From Betaproteobacteria bacterium (GTDB lineage: Bacteria > Pseudomonadota > Gammaproteobacteria > Burkholderiales > Usitatibacteraceae), in assembly GCA_016711875.1 (NCBI GenBank), contig JADJSD010000005.1, forward strand, positions 95,235 to 159,234: a stretch of DNA of 64,000 bases, written 5' to 3'. This document shows, in pieces, positions 1 to 8,852 of this stretch. The notes below the pieces were generated by a model, which saw nothing but the letters and a program-made list of their open reading frames with translations, made no database searches and had not been told where the DNA came from. Each line of letters starts with the position of its first letter. The stretch's first letter is position 1. The position numbers and the translations under genes are program-made.

Positions 1-828
1 GCCCTTCACGAACCACTTCTGCATGAGGATCACGACCGCCGCCGGAGGCAGCAGCGCGAGCATGGCGGTGGCCATGACGAGGTTCCATTCCGTGAGCGCG
101 TCGCCGCCCACGATCATGCGCTTGATGCCGATGACGACCGTGTACATGGACTCGTCCGTGGTGATGAGGAGCGGCCAGAGGTACTGGTTCCAGCCGTAGA
201 TGAACTGGATCACGAAGAGCGCCGCCATGCTCGTCTTCGACAGGGGGACCACGACGTCCCAGAAGAAGCGCATGGGGCCTGCGCCGTCGATGCGCGCGGC
301 CTCCGCGAGCTCGTCCGGGATGGTCATGAAGAACTGCCGGAACAGGAAAGTCGCCGTGGCCGAGGCGATGAGCGGCAACGTGAGGCCGAGGTACGAATTG
401 AGGATGCCCAGGTCCGAGACGACCTTGAACGTCGGGATGATGCGCACCTCCACGGGCAGCATCAGGGTGACGAAGATCATCCAGAAGAAGAAGTTCCGCA
501 AGGGGAAGCGGAAGTACACGATGGCGAAGGCCGACACGAGCGAGATGGCGATCTTGCCCAGGGCGATGGCGAGGGCCATCACGAGGCTGTTGGCCATCAT
601 CTGGCCCACCGGCGCCGCCGCCCCGCGCGTCGAGCCGGCCGTGAGCACCTGCGAGTAGTTGGCCCAGAACTGGTCGCCCGGGACGAGCGGCATCGGCACC
701 GTGAGGATCTGCTCGAGCGTGAGCGTCGAGGCGACGAAGGTGACCCAGAGCGGGAAGGCGACGCACGCGACGCCCGCCAGGAGCACCGCGTGGCGCAGGA
801 AGACGAGGACGGGGCGGTTCTCGACCAT
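1..828 (-). CDS. ugpE: sn-glycerol-3-phosphate ABC transporter permease UgpE (3' end outside window)
   Basis: Inner-membrane permease of the Ugp importer for glycerol-3-phosphate and glycerophosphodiesters. The 276 visible codons begin MVENRPVLVF and run off the left edge; the family is about 280 residues, so only a few are missing. Several hydrophobic helices are visible, and the ABC-permease EAA loop reads ELAEAARIDGAGPMRFFWDV. The ATG shares one base with the ugpA stop (TGATG), which implies translational coupling. The ATPase gene ugpC probably lies just outside the window, since ugpB, ugpA and ugpE follow in the usual order and none lies on the right. Family identity is firm; the exact substrate rests on the operon. 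Confidence 0.9.
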   Translation of the reverse strand, partial: MVENRPVLVFLRHAVLLAGVACVAFPLWVTFVASTLTLEQILTVPMPLVPGDQFWANYSQVLTAGSTRGAAAPVGQMMANSLVMALAIALGKIAISLVSAFAIVYFRFPLRNFFFWMIFVTLMLPVEVRIIPTFKVVSDLGILNSYLGLTLPLIASATATFLFRQFFMTIPDELAEAARIDGAGPMRFFWDVVVPLSKTSMAALFVIQFIYGWNQYLWPLLITTDESMYTVVIGIKRMIVGGDALTEWNLVMATAMLALLPPAAVVILMQKWFVKG

Positions 829-1709
829 CAGTATTGAACCTTCCGCTCGATGAAGCGGAACTGCACCACCGTGAGCGCGATCACGATGACCATGAGGATC
901 ACCGACTGCGCGGAGGAGGATCCGAGGTCCGCCGCCTTCACGCCGTCGTAGTAGACCTTGTAGACGAGGATCTGCGTGGCGCCCGCCGGCCCGCCCTGCG
1001 TGGTCGCGTCGATCACCCCGAAGGTGTCGAAGAAGGCGTGGACGATGTTCACCACCAGCAGGAAGAACGTGGTGGGCGAGAGAAGCGGAAAGACGATCGT
1101 CCAGAAGCGCCGCACGGGCGTGGCGCCGTCGATGGCCGCGGCCTCGATGAGCGACTTCGGGATCGACTGCAGGCCCGCGAGGAAGAACAGGAAGTTGTAG
1201 CTGATCTGCTTCCACACCGAGGCGATCACCACCAGCAGCATCGCCTGGTCGCCGCGCAGCACCCAGTTCCAGTCGACGCCCATGGCGCGAAGCGCGAACG
1301 AGACGATGCCCACGGAGGGCGCGAAGAGGAAGGCGAAGAGCACCCCGGCCACGGCGGAGGCCACCGCATAGGGCCAGATGAGGAGCGTCTTGTAGGCCAT
1401 CGCCCCCTTGATGACCTTGTCCGCCGCGACGGCGAGGACGAGCGCGACGGCCAGGCCGATGAAGGTGACCAGCGTGCTGAAGACGGCCGTGACCTTGAAC
1501 GAGTCGAGGTACGCCTCGTCGCGGATCAGGTCCTGGAAGTTCTGGAACCAGACGAACTGGGAACTGTTGCCGAACGCGTCCTGGATCAGGAACGACCAGT
1601 GGATGGCCTGGAAGGCCGGCCAGAAGAAGAAGACGACCGTGATCGCGATCTGCGGCGCGACCAGGAGGTACGGCAGCCAGCTCGACCGGAAGACGACTCG
1701 CTTTTCCAT
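828..1709 (-). CDS. ugpA: sn-glycerol-3-phosphate ABC transporter permease UgpA
   Basis: First inner-membrane permease of the Ugp system, 293 residues, close to the E. coli length. It has an N-terminal helix (WLPYLLVAPQIAITVVFFFW), five further hydrophobic segments and an EAA loop (SLIEAAAIDGATPVRRFW) that contacts the ATPase. It lies 48 nt downstream of ugpB and overlaps ugpE by one base, so the three are one operon. In other bacteria ugp genes belong to the Pho or carbon-starvation regulon; I see no clear Pho box here and make no claim on control. Confidence 0.93.
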   Translation of the reverse strand: MEKRVVFRSSWLPYLLVAPQIAITVVFFFWPAFQAIHWSFLIQDAFGNSSQFVWFQNFQDLIRDEAYLDSFKVTAVFSTLVTFIGLAVALVLAVAADKVIKGAMAYKTLLIWPYAVASAVAGVLFAFLFAPSVGIVSFALRAMGVDWNWVLRGDQAMLLVVIASVWKQISYNFLFFLAGLQSIPKSLIEAAAIDGATPVRRFWTIVFPLLSPTTFFLLVVNIVHAFFDTFGVIDATTQGGPAGATQILVYKVYYDGVKAADLGSSSAQSVILMVIVIALTVVQFRFIERKVQY

Positions 1710-1757
1710 GGACGCGTCGAGGAAAGGGGCCGTCGCCGGCCCCCTTTCCCCTGCCGC

Positions 1758-3068
1758 CTATTTGTTGGCGGCCTCGAACTTGCGCAGGATCTCGTTCCCG
1801 CGCCGCACGGCGTCGTCCATGGCCTGCTGGGCGCCCTTCTTGCCCGCGAGCACGCCCTCGATCTCCTCCTCGATGACTTCGCGACCCTGCACGTAGTTGC
1901 CGAAGCGAAGGCCCTTGGAGTTGGGCGTCGGCGCCTTGTTCGTGAGCTGGCGGATCGCGACGTCGGTGCCCGGGTTCTTCTTGTAGTAGTCGGTCTTCCT
2001 CACCTGCTCGGCGGCGGCCAGCGTGATGGGCACGTAGCCCGTCGAGGTGTGCCACTCGGCCTGCAGGTCGGGCTTGGAGAGGAAGCCCATGAACTTCGCC
2101 ACGCCCTTGTAGGCGTTGTTGGTCTTGCCGCCCATGACCCAGAACGACGCGCCCCCGATGATGGAGTTCTGCGGCGCGCCCTTGATGTCGTCGTGGTAGG
2201 GCAGGAAGTTCACCGAGAACTCGAACTTGGCGTTGCGGCGGATGTTGGCCTGCGCGGCGGAGCTCGAGGTGAGCATCGCGCATTCGCCGGAGAAGAACTT
2301 CGCCTCGGCCTCGTTGCGGCGGCCGGCATAGGTGAACCAGCCCTTCTTCGCGTAATCCGCGAGCATCGTGATGTGACGCACGTGCTGGGGCGAATTGATC
2401 GTGAACTGGGAATCCATCCCGGCGACGCCGTTCTCCTTCGTGCCGATGGGCAGGTTGTGCCAGGCCGAGAAGTTCTCGACGTGCACCCAGGAGGGCCAGC
2501 CGGTGGTGTAGACGCAGGCCTGCCCGGCGGACTTGAGCTTGTCCGCGGCCACCGCGAACTCCTTCCAGGTCTTCGGCGCCTTGGCCGGGTCGAGGCCGGC
2601 CTTCTTGTAGGCATCCTTGTTCACGTAGAACACGGGCGTCGAGCTGTTGAAGGGGAACGAGAGCATGTTCCCCTTGTAGTCCGTGTAGTAGCCCGCGACC
2701 GCCGGCATGTAGGCCTTCGGGTCGAAGGGCTCGTCGGCGTCCTTCATGAGCTTGTAGACCGGGACGACGGCGCCCTTGGCGGCCATCATCGTGGCGGTGC
2801 CCACCTCGAAGACCTGGAGGATGTGCGGGGCGTTGCCGGCGCGGTAGGCGGCGATGGCGGCCGTCATCGATTCGGGGTAGCTGCCCTTGTAGACCGGCAC
2901 GACCTTGTACTGCGACTGGCTCTGGTTGAAGCGGTTGGAGAAATCGTTGACCTTGTCGCCGAGGGCGCCGGTCATCGAGTGCCACAACTGGATCTCGGTC
3001 TGGGCCTGGGCGCCGGTCGCGGCGAGCGCGCACGCGACGAGCGTGGCCTGCAGGGATATGCGGGTCAT
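1758..3068 (-). CDS. ugpB: sn-glycerol-3-phosphate ABC transporter periplasmic binding protein UgpB
   Basis: Periplasmic binding protein that delivers glycerol-3-phosphate to UgpAE; 436 residues against about 438 in E. coli. The start at 3068 is chosen because AAGGAG lies about 9 nt upstream and the protein then opens with a clean signal peptide (MTRISLQATLVACALAATGAQA, cleaved before QTEIQLWHSM). An in-frame ATG 17 codons further up lacks both. The mature protein keeps family features such as IQLWHSMTGALGDKV near the N-terminus and FNSSTPVFYVNKDAYKKAG. It is the first gene of ugpBAE; 175 bp of non-coding DNA separates it from the next gene. Confidence 0.94.
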   Translation of the reverse strand: MTRISLQATLVACALAATGAQAQTEIQLWHSMTGALGDKVNDFSNRFNQSQSQYKVVPVYKGSYPESMTAAIAAYRAGNAPHILQVFEVGTATMMAAKGAVVPVYKLMKDADEPFDPKAYMPAVAGYYTDYKGNMLSFPFNSSTPVFYVNKDAYKKAGLDPAKAPKTWKEFAVAADKLKSAGQACVYTTGWPSWVHVENFSAWHNLPIGTKENGVAGMDSQFTINSPQHVRHITMLADYAKKGWFTYAGRRNEAEAKFFSGECAMLTSSSAAQANIRRNAKFEFSVNFLPYHDDIKGAPQNSIIGGASFWVMGGKTNNAYKGVAKFMGFLSKPDLQAEWHTSTGYVPITLAAAEQVRKTDYYKKNPGTDVAIRQLTNKAPTPNSKGLRFGNYVQGREVIEEEIEGVLAGKKGAQQAMDDAVRRGNEILRKFEAANK

Positions 3069-3243
3069 GGAGCGGATCTCCTTCGAAGGGAACGGGCGGA
3101 AAGGACCGGAAGCGCGCACGGTATGCCTCTGGACGGGCTTTTTACCGGGTGGATGGGACGACCATCATGTTACAACGATCGGCGCTGCGTCGTATTTCCG
3201 GAACATGACACCCGGGCCCGCGGACGGGGTCCGGGCGAGCGGC

Positions 3244-4047
3244 TCAATCCTTCTTGATCAGGGACTTGAGCGAACCGAAGAGGCCCTTCTTCTCCTCCGG
3301 CGCCGGTTGCGGGGCCGCCGCCTTGGCCGGGGCCGGCACGTAGGCCGGGGCCACCTTGGGCCGGGGCGCGACGGGCGCGGCCGCCTTCTTGTTGAGCACC
3401 GAGGCCTTCACGATGTCTTCCCAGGTGTTGGGCCGGCCGATGAAGTACTTGGCGAACTCCTCGACCGCCTTGTCGTTGAATTCGAGCGCCGTCATCTGGA
3501 AGACGTCGATCGTGAAGTCCCCCACGTTCTTCGCCATGATCTTGAGCCGGCCGCTCTCGTGGTCGCCCTCGAACTTGGCCTGCACGCGGAAATCGCACTT
3601 CACCTCGAAGATCTCGTGGGTGATGACCTTGCGCTGGTCGCGGTACTGCTCGCTCTTGTGCTCGATGTTGTACTGCCAGAGGATGTCCCGGAACTTCTCC
3701 ATGTCGTCCGGGCCCTTCTTGATCGAGAGCACCTTGTCGGACCAGCAGCGCGTGGCGAGGTGCACTTCGCCGTAGTAATCCTTGTCGATGAAGTGCTTGC
3801 TGCGGAAGTCGCAGAAGAAATCCTTGAACGTGAGCCCGGCGATGTCGCCCACCGTCGGCAGCTTGTAGACGAAGGGGCTCGGCAGGTTGACGACGTTGAG
3901 CTGCTTGCCCAGGTCGTTCATGTACAGGAAGGCCCGGCGCAGCGCGTGGTCGACCGCCACGGCATTGCCGCGAAGGCTTTCCGTGCGGTCCACATCCTGC
4001 GCCTTGAGGGCGTCGGCCTGTTGCTTCAGGTCGTCGAGAAGTCCCAC
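3244..4047 (-). CDS. conserved hypothetical protein, soluble, Ala/Pro-rich tail
   Basis: Unrecognised 267-residue protein. The first 205 residues look like one compact soluble domain without signal or membrane segment. Residues about 210-250 form an Ala/Pro/Lys-rich linker that leads to a short Lys-rich end (KKGLFGSLKSLIKKD). The start is GTG at 4047 with a modest AGG upstream. Such a low-complexity linker with a basic amphipathic tail could bind a membrane or partner, but this is inference. It sits alone between the ugp operon and the divergent glpK (80 bp), so a link to glycerol metabolism is by position only. Confidence 0.75.
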   Translation of the reverse strand: MGLLDDLKQQADALKAQDVDRTESLRGNAVAVDHALRRAFLYMNDLGKQLNVVNLPSPFVYKLPTVGDIAGLTFKDFFCDFRSKHFIDKDYYGEVHLATRCWSDKVLSIKKGPDDMEKFRDILWQYNIEHKSEQYRDQRKVITHEIFEVKCDFRVQAKFEGDHESGRLKIMAKNVGDFTIDVFQMTALEFNDKAVEEFAKYFIGRPNTWEDIVKASVLNKKAAAPVAPRPKVAPAYVPAPAKAAAPQPAPEEKKGLFGSLKSLIKKD

Positions 4048-4127
4048 GTCTGCACCTGCCGATCGTTAGGGGAGTACGGGGGGGATTTTAGCGTAACATC
4101 GCCCGAAAAATCAGGGGTCAAGCCCGA

Positions 4128-5618
4128 ATGAAAGCCGTTCTCGCCCTGGACCAGGGCACCACCAGTTCCCGCGCCATCGCTTTCGACCGCGCCGGGGCCC
4201 CCCTCGCCTGCGCGCAGCAAGAATTTCGCCAGATCTTCCCGAAGCCCGGCTGGGTGGAGCACGACGCCGAGGAAATCTTCGCCTCGCAGCGCGACACGGC
4301 GGCCCGCGCCGTGGCCGATGCCCGACTGGGGCCGGGGGAAATCGCGGGCATCGGCATCGCCAACCAGCGCGAGACGACGGTGCTCTGGGACCGCCGCACG
4401 GGGCTGCCCGTGGCCCCCGCCATCGTGTGGCAGGACCGACGCACCGCGTCCCGATGTGACGCTCTGCGTCAGGCGGGCCACGAAGCCCTCTTCCGCGATC
4501 GCACCGGCCTCGTCCTCGACGCGTACTTCTCCGGAACCAAGCTCGCCTGGCTCCTCGACAACGTCGAAGGCGTTCGCGAGAAGGCGCGCCGCGGCGAACT
4601 CGCCTTCGGCACCGTCGACTGCTGGCTCGCCTGGAAGCTCTCCGGCGGCGAGGCCCATGTCACCGACGCGAGCAACGCCTCGCGCACGCTGCTCTTCGAC
4701 ATCCATCGCCTCGCCTGGGACGACGACCTGCTCGCGATCCTCGACATCCCGCGCGCCGTGCTGCCGCGCGTGGTGGCGTCGAGCGAGGTGGTAGGCACCA
4801 CGCGCTGCGAGGGGCTGCCCCGGGGCCTTCCCATCGCGGGCATCGCCGGCGACCAGCAGGCCGCGCTCTTCGGGCAGGCGTGCCATCGCGAGGGCATGGC
4901 CAAGAACACGTACGGGACGGGCTGCTTCCTGCTCATGAATACCGGCGAGCGGTCCGCGAATTCCCGCCACCGCCTGCTTTCGACGGTCGCCTGGCAGCGC
5001 GCCGGGCACACCCTCTACGCGCTCGAGGGCAGCGTCTTCATCGCGGGCGCCGCGGTGCAGTGGCTTCGCGATGGCCTGGGGCTCATCGAGAAGTCCGAGG
5101 ACGTGGGCGCACTCGCCGCGAGCGTCCCGGATGCGGGCGGCGTCTACTTCGTCCCCGCCCTCGCCGGCCTGGGCTCGCCTTACTGGGATCCGCACGCGCG
5201 CGGCGCCATCGTGGGTCTCACGCGCGGCTCCACGCGGGCGCACCTCGCTCGCGCGACCCTGGAGGCCATCGCCTTCCAGAGCGCGGAGCTCATCGAGGCC
5301 ATGGCCTCCGATTCCGGCGTGGCACTCTCGGAACTGCGGGTGGACGGGGGCGCGACGGCGAACGACCTGTTGATGCAGATCCAGGCCGACCTGCTGGGCG
5401 TCCCGGTGGTGCGGCCGCGCGTCACGGAGACCACGGCCCTGGGCGCGGCCTACCTCGCCGGGCTCGCCACGGGCTTCTGGCGCGACGAGGCCCAGATCGC
5501 CTCGCTGTGGGCCCGCGAGCGCACCTTCGAGCCGCGCATCCCGCGCGATCTCGCCCAGTCGCGACTCGCCGGCTGGCGGCGGGCCGTCGAACGATCGCGC
5601 GATTGGGCGAGGGATTAG
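4128..5618 (+). CDS. glpK: glycerol kinase
   Basis: Phosphorylates glycerol to glycerol-3-phosphate with ATP in the cytosol, trapping glycerol for the glycolytic branch. A FGGY-family kinase of 496 residues (E. coli 502). The N-terminal phosphate motif DQGTTSSRA is at residues 8-16; the C-terminal domain carries DGGATANDLLMQIQADLLG and ETTALGAAYLAG. It complements the ugp importer 1 kb away, which supplies the same intermediate. No glpF, glpD or glpR is nearby. Its stop codon overlaps the converging orn stop by 4 nt. Confidence 0.96.
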   Translation: MKAVLALDQGTTSSRAIAFDRAGAPLACAQQEFRQIFPKPGWVEHDAEEIFASQRDTAARAVADARLGPGEIAGIGIANQRETTVLWDRRTGLPVAPAIVWQDRRTASRCDALRQAGHEALFRDRTGLVLDAYFSGTKLAWLLDNVEGVREKARRGELAFGTVDCWLAWKLSGGEAHVTDASNASRTLLFDIHRLAWDDDLLAILDIPRAVLPRVVASSEVVGTTRCEGLPRGLPIAGIAGDQQAALFGQACHREGMAKNTYGTGCFLLMNTGERSANSRHRLLSTVAWQRAGHTLYALEGSVFIAGAAVQWLRDGLGLIEKSEDVGALAASVPDAGGVYFVPALAGLGSPYWDPHARGAIVGLTRGSTRAHLARATLEAIAFQSAELIEAMASDSGVALSELRVDGGATANDLLMQIQADLLGVPVVRPRVTETTALGAAYLAGLATGFWRDEAQIASLWARERTFEPRIPRDLAQSRLAGWRRAVERSRDWARD

Positions 5619-6181
5619 GCTGCCGGGGCCGGGGCTTCCAGCTTCAGGAACAGGTCGCGGTAGTGCTTCAACTCGTTGATCGAGTCGTACACGTCCGCAA
5701 GCGCCTCGTGCTTCGATTCCTTCACGAGCGAGGCCACGACGTCGGGCCGCCAGCGCCGCGCGAGCTCCTTGAGCGTCGACACGTCGACGATGCGGTAGTG
5801 CAGGTGCGCGTCGAAGAGGGGCATGTACCGGGCCATGAAGCGCCGGTCCTGGTGCACGGTGTTGCCGGCGAGAGGGGCCGTACCTGCGGGCACGAGGGGC
5901 TTCAGGAACTCCACGATGGCCGCCTCGACCTCGGCTTCGGTGAACTTCGAGGCGCGCACCTTGTCGATGAGTCCGGAACGCCCGTGCGTGCCCTTGTTCC
6001 ACGAATCCATGCCGTCCAGCACCTCGTCGGACTGGTGGACGACCCACACGGGCGCCTCGGCGATCGTCACGAGATCCCCGTCCGTCACGACGATCGCCAC
6101 TTCGAGAATGCGATCGCGCTCGGGAACGAGGCCGGACATTTCCATGTCCACCCAGACGAGCGGGGCTTTTTCCTGTGCCAT
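5615..6181 (-). CDS. orn: oligoribonuclease
   Basis: 3'-5' exonuclease that clears 2-5 nt RNA fragments and pGpG from c-di-GMP turnover; it is essential in many proteobacteria. At 188 residues it has DEDDh acidic residues D12 and E14 (VWVDMEMSGL), a third Asp in TVHQDRRFM, and the His/Asp pair in KHEALADVYDSINELKHYR. The start at 6181 (MAQEKAPLVW) is chosen over longer in-frame starts because family similarity begins there. It is divergent from the M48 protease gene (70 bp) and convergent with glpK. Confidence 0.95.
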   Translation of the reverse strand: MAQEKAPLVWVDMEMSGLVPERDRILEVAIVVTDGDLVTIAEAPVWVVHQSDEVLDGMDSWNKGTHGRSGLIDKVRASKFTEAEVEAAIVEFLKPLVPAGTAPLAGNTVHQDRRFMARYMPLFDAHLHYRIVDVSTLKELARRWRPDVVASLVKESKHEALADVYDSINELKHYRDLFLKLEAPAPAA

Positions 6182-6251
6182 AGAATGACTCGCTTTGGAG
6201 GTGCGGGCGATTGTGTCACGCGACGCCGGCTTCCACCATACCGAAACGGAC

Positions 6252-7505
6252 ATGCTCACCCCCCTTTTCATCACGCTGGCCCTGGCCGCCCTCGCCTGGC
6301 GGCTGCTCCTGCTGGCGCGCCAGGCGCGCCACGTCGCGCGCCATCGCGACCGCGTGCCCGACGACTTCGCCGCGCTGGTTCCCGCCGAGGCCCACGAGAA
6401 GGCCGCCGACTACACCCGGGACAAGGTGCGGGTGGCCGCCGCGGAGGCGGTTCTCCTCGAAGGCGTGCTTCTCCTCGTCTTCACGGTGGGCGGCGGCCTC
6501 GCGGCGCTCGATGCGCTGTCGCTGCGCCTGCTGGGCGATGGATGGATTCACGACCTGGGCACCGTGTTCGCCTTCCTCGCCGTGGGCGCCGTCGCCACGC
6601 TCCCCTTCGACGTGTGGCGCACCTTCGTGATCGAGGCGCGTCACGGCTTCAACCAGACGACGCTCCGCACCTTCCTCACCGACCTCGCGAAGGGCGCCTT
6701 GCTCGCCGCGGCCCTGGGCGCGCCCCTCGTGCTCGCGATGGCGTGGTTCATCCGTTCGACCGGTTCGGCCTGGTGGCTGTGGGCCTGGGCCGCGTGGGTC
6801 GCCTTCAGCCTCGCGCTCGTCGCGGCCTATCCGCGCTGGATCGCGCCCCTCTTCAACCGATTCACCCCGCTGGAGGAAGGCGACCTGCGCCGCCGGATCG
6901 AATCGCTCGTCGCGCGCTGCGGCTTCCGGGCCGAAGGGCTCTTCGTGATGGACGGCTCGAAGCGCTCGAGCCACGGCAACGCGTACTTCACCGGTTTCGG
7001 GCGCGGCAAGCGCATCGTGTTCTTCGATACGCTCGTCGAGCGGCTCACCCCGGACGAGGTCGAGGCCGTCCTCGCCCATGAACTCGGCCACTACGCGCGC
7101 GGGCACATCCCGCGCCTGCTCGCCGTGCGATTCGCCCTCGCCCTGGGCCTGCTCGCGCTCCTGGGCGCCGCCGCCCGCGAACCGGCTTTCGCGGCGCTCC
7201 TCGGGCTCGCGTACCCGATCGCACCCGGCGCGCTCCTGGCCGCATTCATGCTTGTGGTGCCCGTGCTCACCTTTCCCTTCCAGCCTCTCGCGAGCCTCAT
7301 GTCCCGCAAGCAGGAGTACGAGGCGGACGCCTTCGCCGCCCGTCACGCGACGGCCGAGGGGCTCGTGAGCGCGCTGGTGAAGCTCTATCGCGACAACGCG
7401 GCGACCCTCACGCCGGATCCGCTACACTCCCTCGTATATGATTCGCACCCGCCCGCCTCGCTCCGGATCGCCCACCTGAGGAAGCTGGCGGCCCGCACCG
7501 CCTGA
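6252..7505 (+). CDS. M48 family (Ste24/CAAX-type) membrane zinc metallopeptidase
   Basis: Integral-membrane metalloprotease of the Ste24 branch, 417 residues from the ATG at 6252 (MLTPLF); an upstream in-frame start would add 19 polar residues before the first helix. Zinc motif HELGH is at 276-280 with a third ligand in EYEADAF (Glu 357). About six membrane segments surround it, as in Ste24. The family degrades or processes membrane proteins; substrates of bacterial members are mostly unknown. It is first in a tight row with phhB (13 nt) and rsgA (16 nt), an arrangement I associate with betaproteobacteria. Confidence 0.9.
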   Translation: MLTPLFITLALAALAWRLLLLARQARHVARHRDRVPDDFAALVPAEAHEKAADYTRDKVRVAAAEAVLLEGVLLLVFTVGGGLAALDALSLRLLGDGWIHDLGTVFAFLAVGAVATLPFDVWRTFVIEARHGFNQTTLRTFLTDLAKGALLAAALGAPLVLAMAWFIRSTGSAWWLWAWAAWVAFSLALVAAYPRWIAPLFNRFTPLEEGDLRRRIESLVARCGFRAEGLFVMDGSKRSSHGNAYFTGFGRGKRIVFFDTLVERLTPDEVEAVLAHELGHYARGHIPRLLAVRFALALGLLALLGAAAREPAFAALLGLAYPIAPGALLAAFMLVVPVLTFPFQPLASLMSRKQEYEADAFAARHATAEGLVSALVKLYRDNAATLTPDPLHSLVYDSHPPASLRIAHLRKLAARTA

Positions 7506-7518
7506 ACCCGGACGCCCC

Positions 7519-7848
7519 ATGAACGAACTTGCCCGAAAAAAGTGCCTGCCCTGCGAGGGCGGCATCGCGCCCACCGACGAGTCGCAGGTCGGCCCCCTGC
7601 TCAAGGGCCTTTCCGGCTGGGCGCGCGAGGGCAAGGGCATCGCGAAGACCTACCGGTTCAAGAATCACTTCGAAACGATGGCCTTCGTGAACGCCGTCGC
7701 CTGGGTGGCGCACCGGGAGGATCACCACCCGGAGCTTCGCGTGGGCTATTCGGAATGCCACGTCGCCTGGTGGACGCACGCGGTCGGCGGCCTGTCGGAG
7801 AACGACTTCATCTGCGCGGCGAAGGTCGACGCGCTGTTCGAGATCTGA
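7519..7848 (+). CDS. phhB: 4a-hydroxytetrahydrobiopterin dehydratase (pterin-4a-carbinolamine dehydratase)
   Basis: Dehydrates 4a-hydroxytetrahydropterin after aromatic amino acid hydroxylation and so recycles the pterin cofactor. The 109 residues cover the whole family fold. The active-site signature HREDHHPELRVGYSECHVAWWTHA is present (His 65, 69, 70), followed by GLSENDFICAAKVD. No phenylalanine hydroxylase gene is in the window. A pterin role outside aromatic catabolism, for example with molybdopterin, is also known for some members. It sits between the M48 protease and rsgA with very short gaps. Confidence 0.93.
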   Translation: MNELARKKCLPCEGGIAPTDESQVGPLLKGLSGWAREGKGIAKTYRFKNHFETMAFVNAVAWVAHREDHHPELRVGYSECHVAWWTHAVGGLSENDFICAAKVDALFEI

Positions 7849-7864
7849 ACGGCCCGCGCCACCC

Positions 7865-8791
7865 ATGACCACCCGCCGCGAGCGTGAGCAACAGGTCGTC
7901 GTCGAGGGGCGCGTCGTCGCGGACTTCGGGCGCGATTTCCTGGTGGAGACGAAGGACCGCCGCCAGATCGTCTGCACGCGCAAGGGACGCAAGCAGGACG
8001 CGGCCTGCGGCGATTTCGTCGAGGTGCGCCTCACCGGATCCGCGCAGGGTTCCATCGAGCGCGTGGGCACCCGCCGCAACATCCTCTACCGGTCGGACCA
8101 GTGGAAGGAGAAGACCCTCGCCGCCAACGTGGACCAGGCCATCATCCTCCTGGCGCCGCGGCCGGCCTACAGCGAGGCCTTCCTCAACCTGAGCCTCGTC
8201 GCCTGCGAGGCGGCGGGCATCCCGGCGATCATCGTGCTCAACAAGTCGGATCTCCCCGAGCACGCGCCGGCCCTCGCCACGCTCGAGCCCTGGTCGAAGG
8301 TCGGCTATTCGGTCGTGTCGATGTCGGCCAAGTTCGACCCGGCGCCGCTCCTTCCCTTCCTCGAGGGCAAGATCACGCTGCTGGTGGGCCAGAGCGGCAT
8401 GGGCAAGTCGAAGACCGTGAACGCCCTCGTCATGAACGAGGTCGCCCGCGTGGGCGAGATCTCGGCCGCGCTCGGCATCGGCACGCACACCACGACCTCC
8501 TCGCGCCTGTACCGCATGGACCGCGACACCGCCATCGTCGACACGCCCGGCTTCCAGTCCTTCGGCCTGTTCCATCTCACGGAAGCGCAGATCGCCGAGG
8601 CGATCCCCGAATTCCGTCCCTTCCTGGGGCAGTGCAAGTTCAACGACTGCTCGCACCTCTCGGAGCCGGGCTGCGCCGTCATCGCGGCGGCCGGGCGCGG
8701 CGAGATTTCCGCCGAGCGCCTCTCGTTCTTCCAGGTGCTGATCGAGCAGCACCGCGAGTTGCACGACCAGCATCCCGACTGGAAGCGCTGA
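7865..8791 (+). CDS. rsgA: ribosome small subunit-dependent GTPase A
   Basis: Circularly permuted GTPase that checks late 30S subunit assembly. Of 308 residues, about 10-70 are the OB-fold. The G motifs come in permuted order: NKSD (126-129), GQSGMGKS (175-182) and DTPG (226-229). A zinc site follows with Cys257, Cys262, His264 and Cys270. It starts 16 nt after phhB and is last in that row. The next gene begins 61 bp later with its own ribosome site. Confidence 0.96.
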   Translation: MTTRREREQQVVVEGRVVADFGRDFLVETKDRRQIVCTRKGRKQDAACGDFVEVRLTGSAQGSIERVGTRRNILYRSDQWKEKTLAANVDQAIILLAPRPAYSEAFLNLSLVACEAAGIPAIIVLNKSDLPEHAPALATLEPWSKVGYSVVSMSAKFDPAPLLPFLEGKITLLVGQSGMGKSKTVNALVMNEVARVGEISAALGIGTHTTTSSRLYRMDRDTAIVDTPGFQSFGLFHLTEAQIAEAIPEFRPFLGQCKFNDCSHLSEPGCAVIAAAGRGEISAERLSFFQVLIEQHRELHDQHPDWKR

Positions 8792-8852
8792 AGGGCCGTC
8801 CCCGTCGGCAATCGTGCTATAAGCGGCGCTTGATCCGAGGGAGAAAGACGCC

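Noticed and set aside
834..3257. 807-codon open frame on the plus strand across ugpA and ugpB
   Set aside because: It is antisense to two clear ugp genes. High GC leaves few stops in the opposite frame, and the translation is a monotonous mix of Arg, Gly, His, Asp and Glu without domains.
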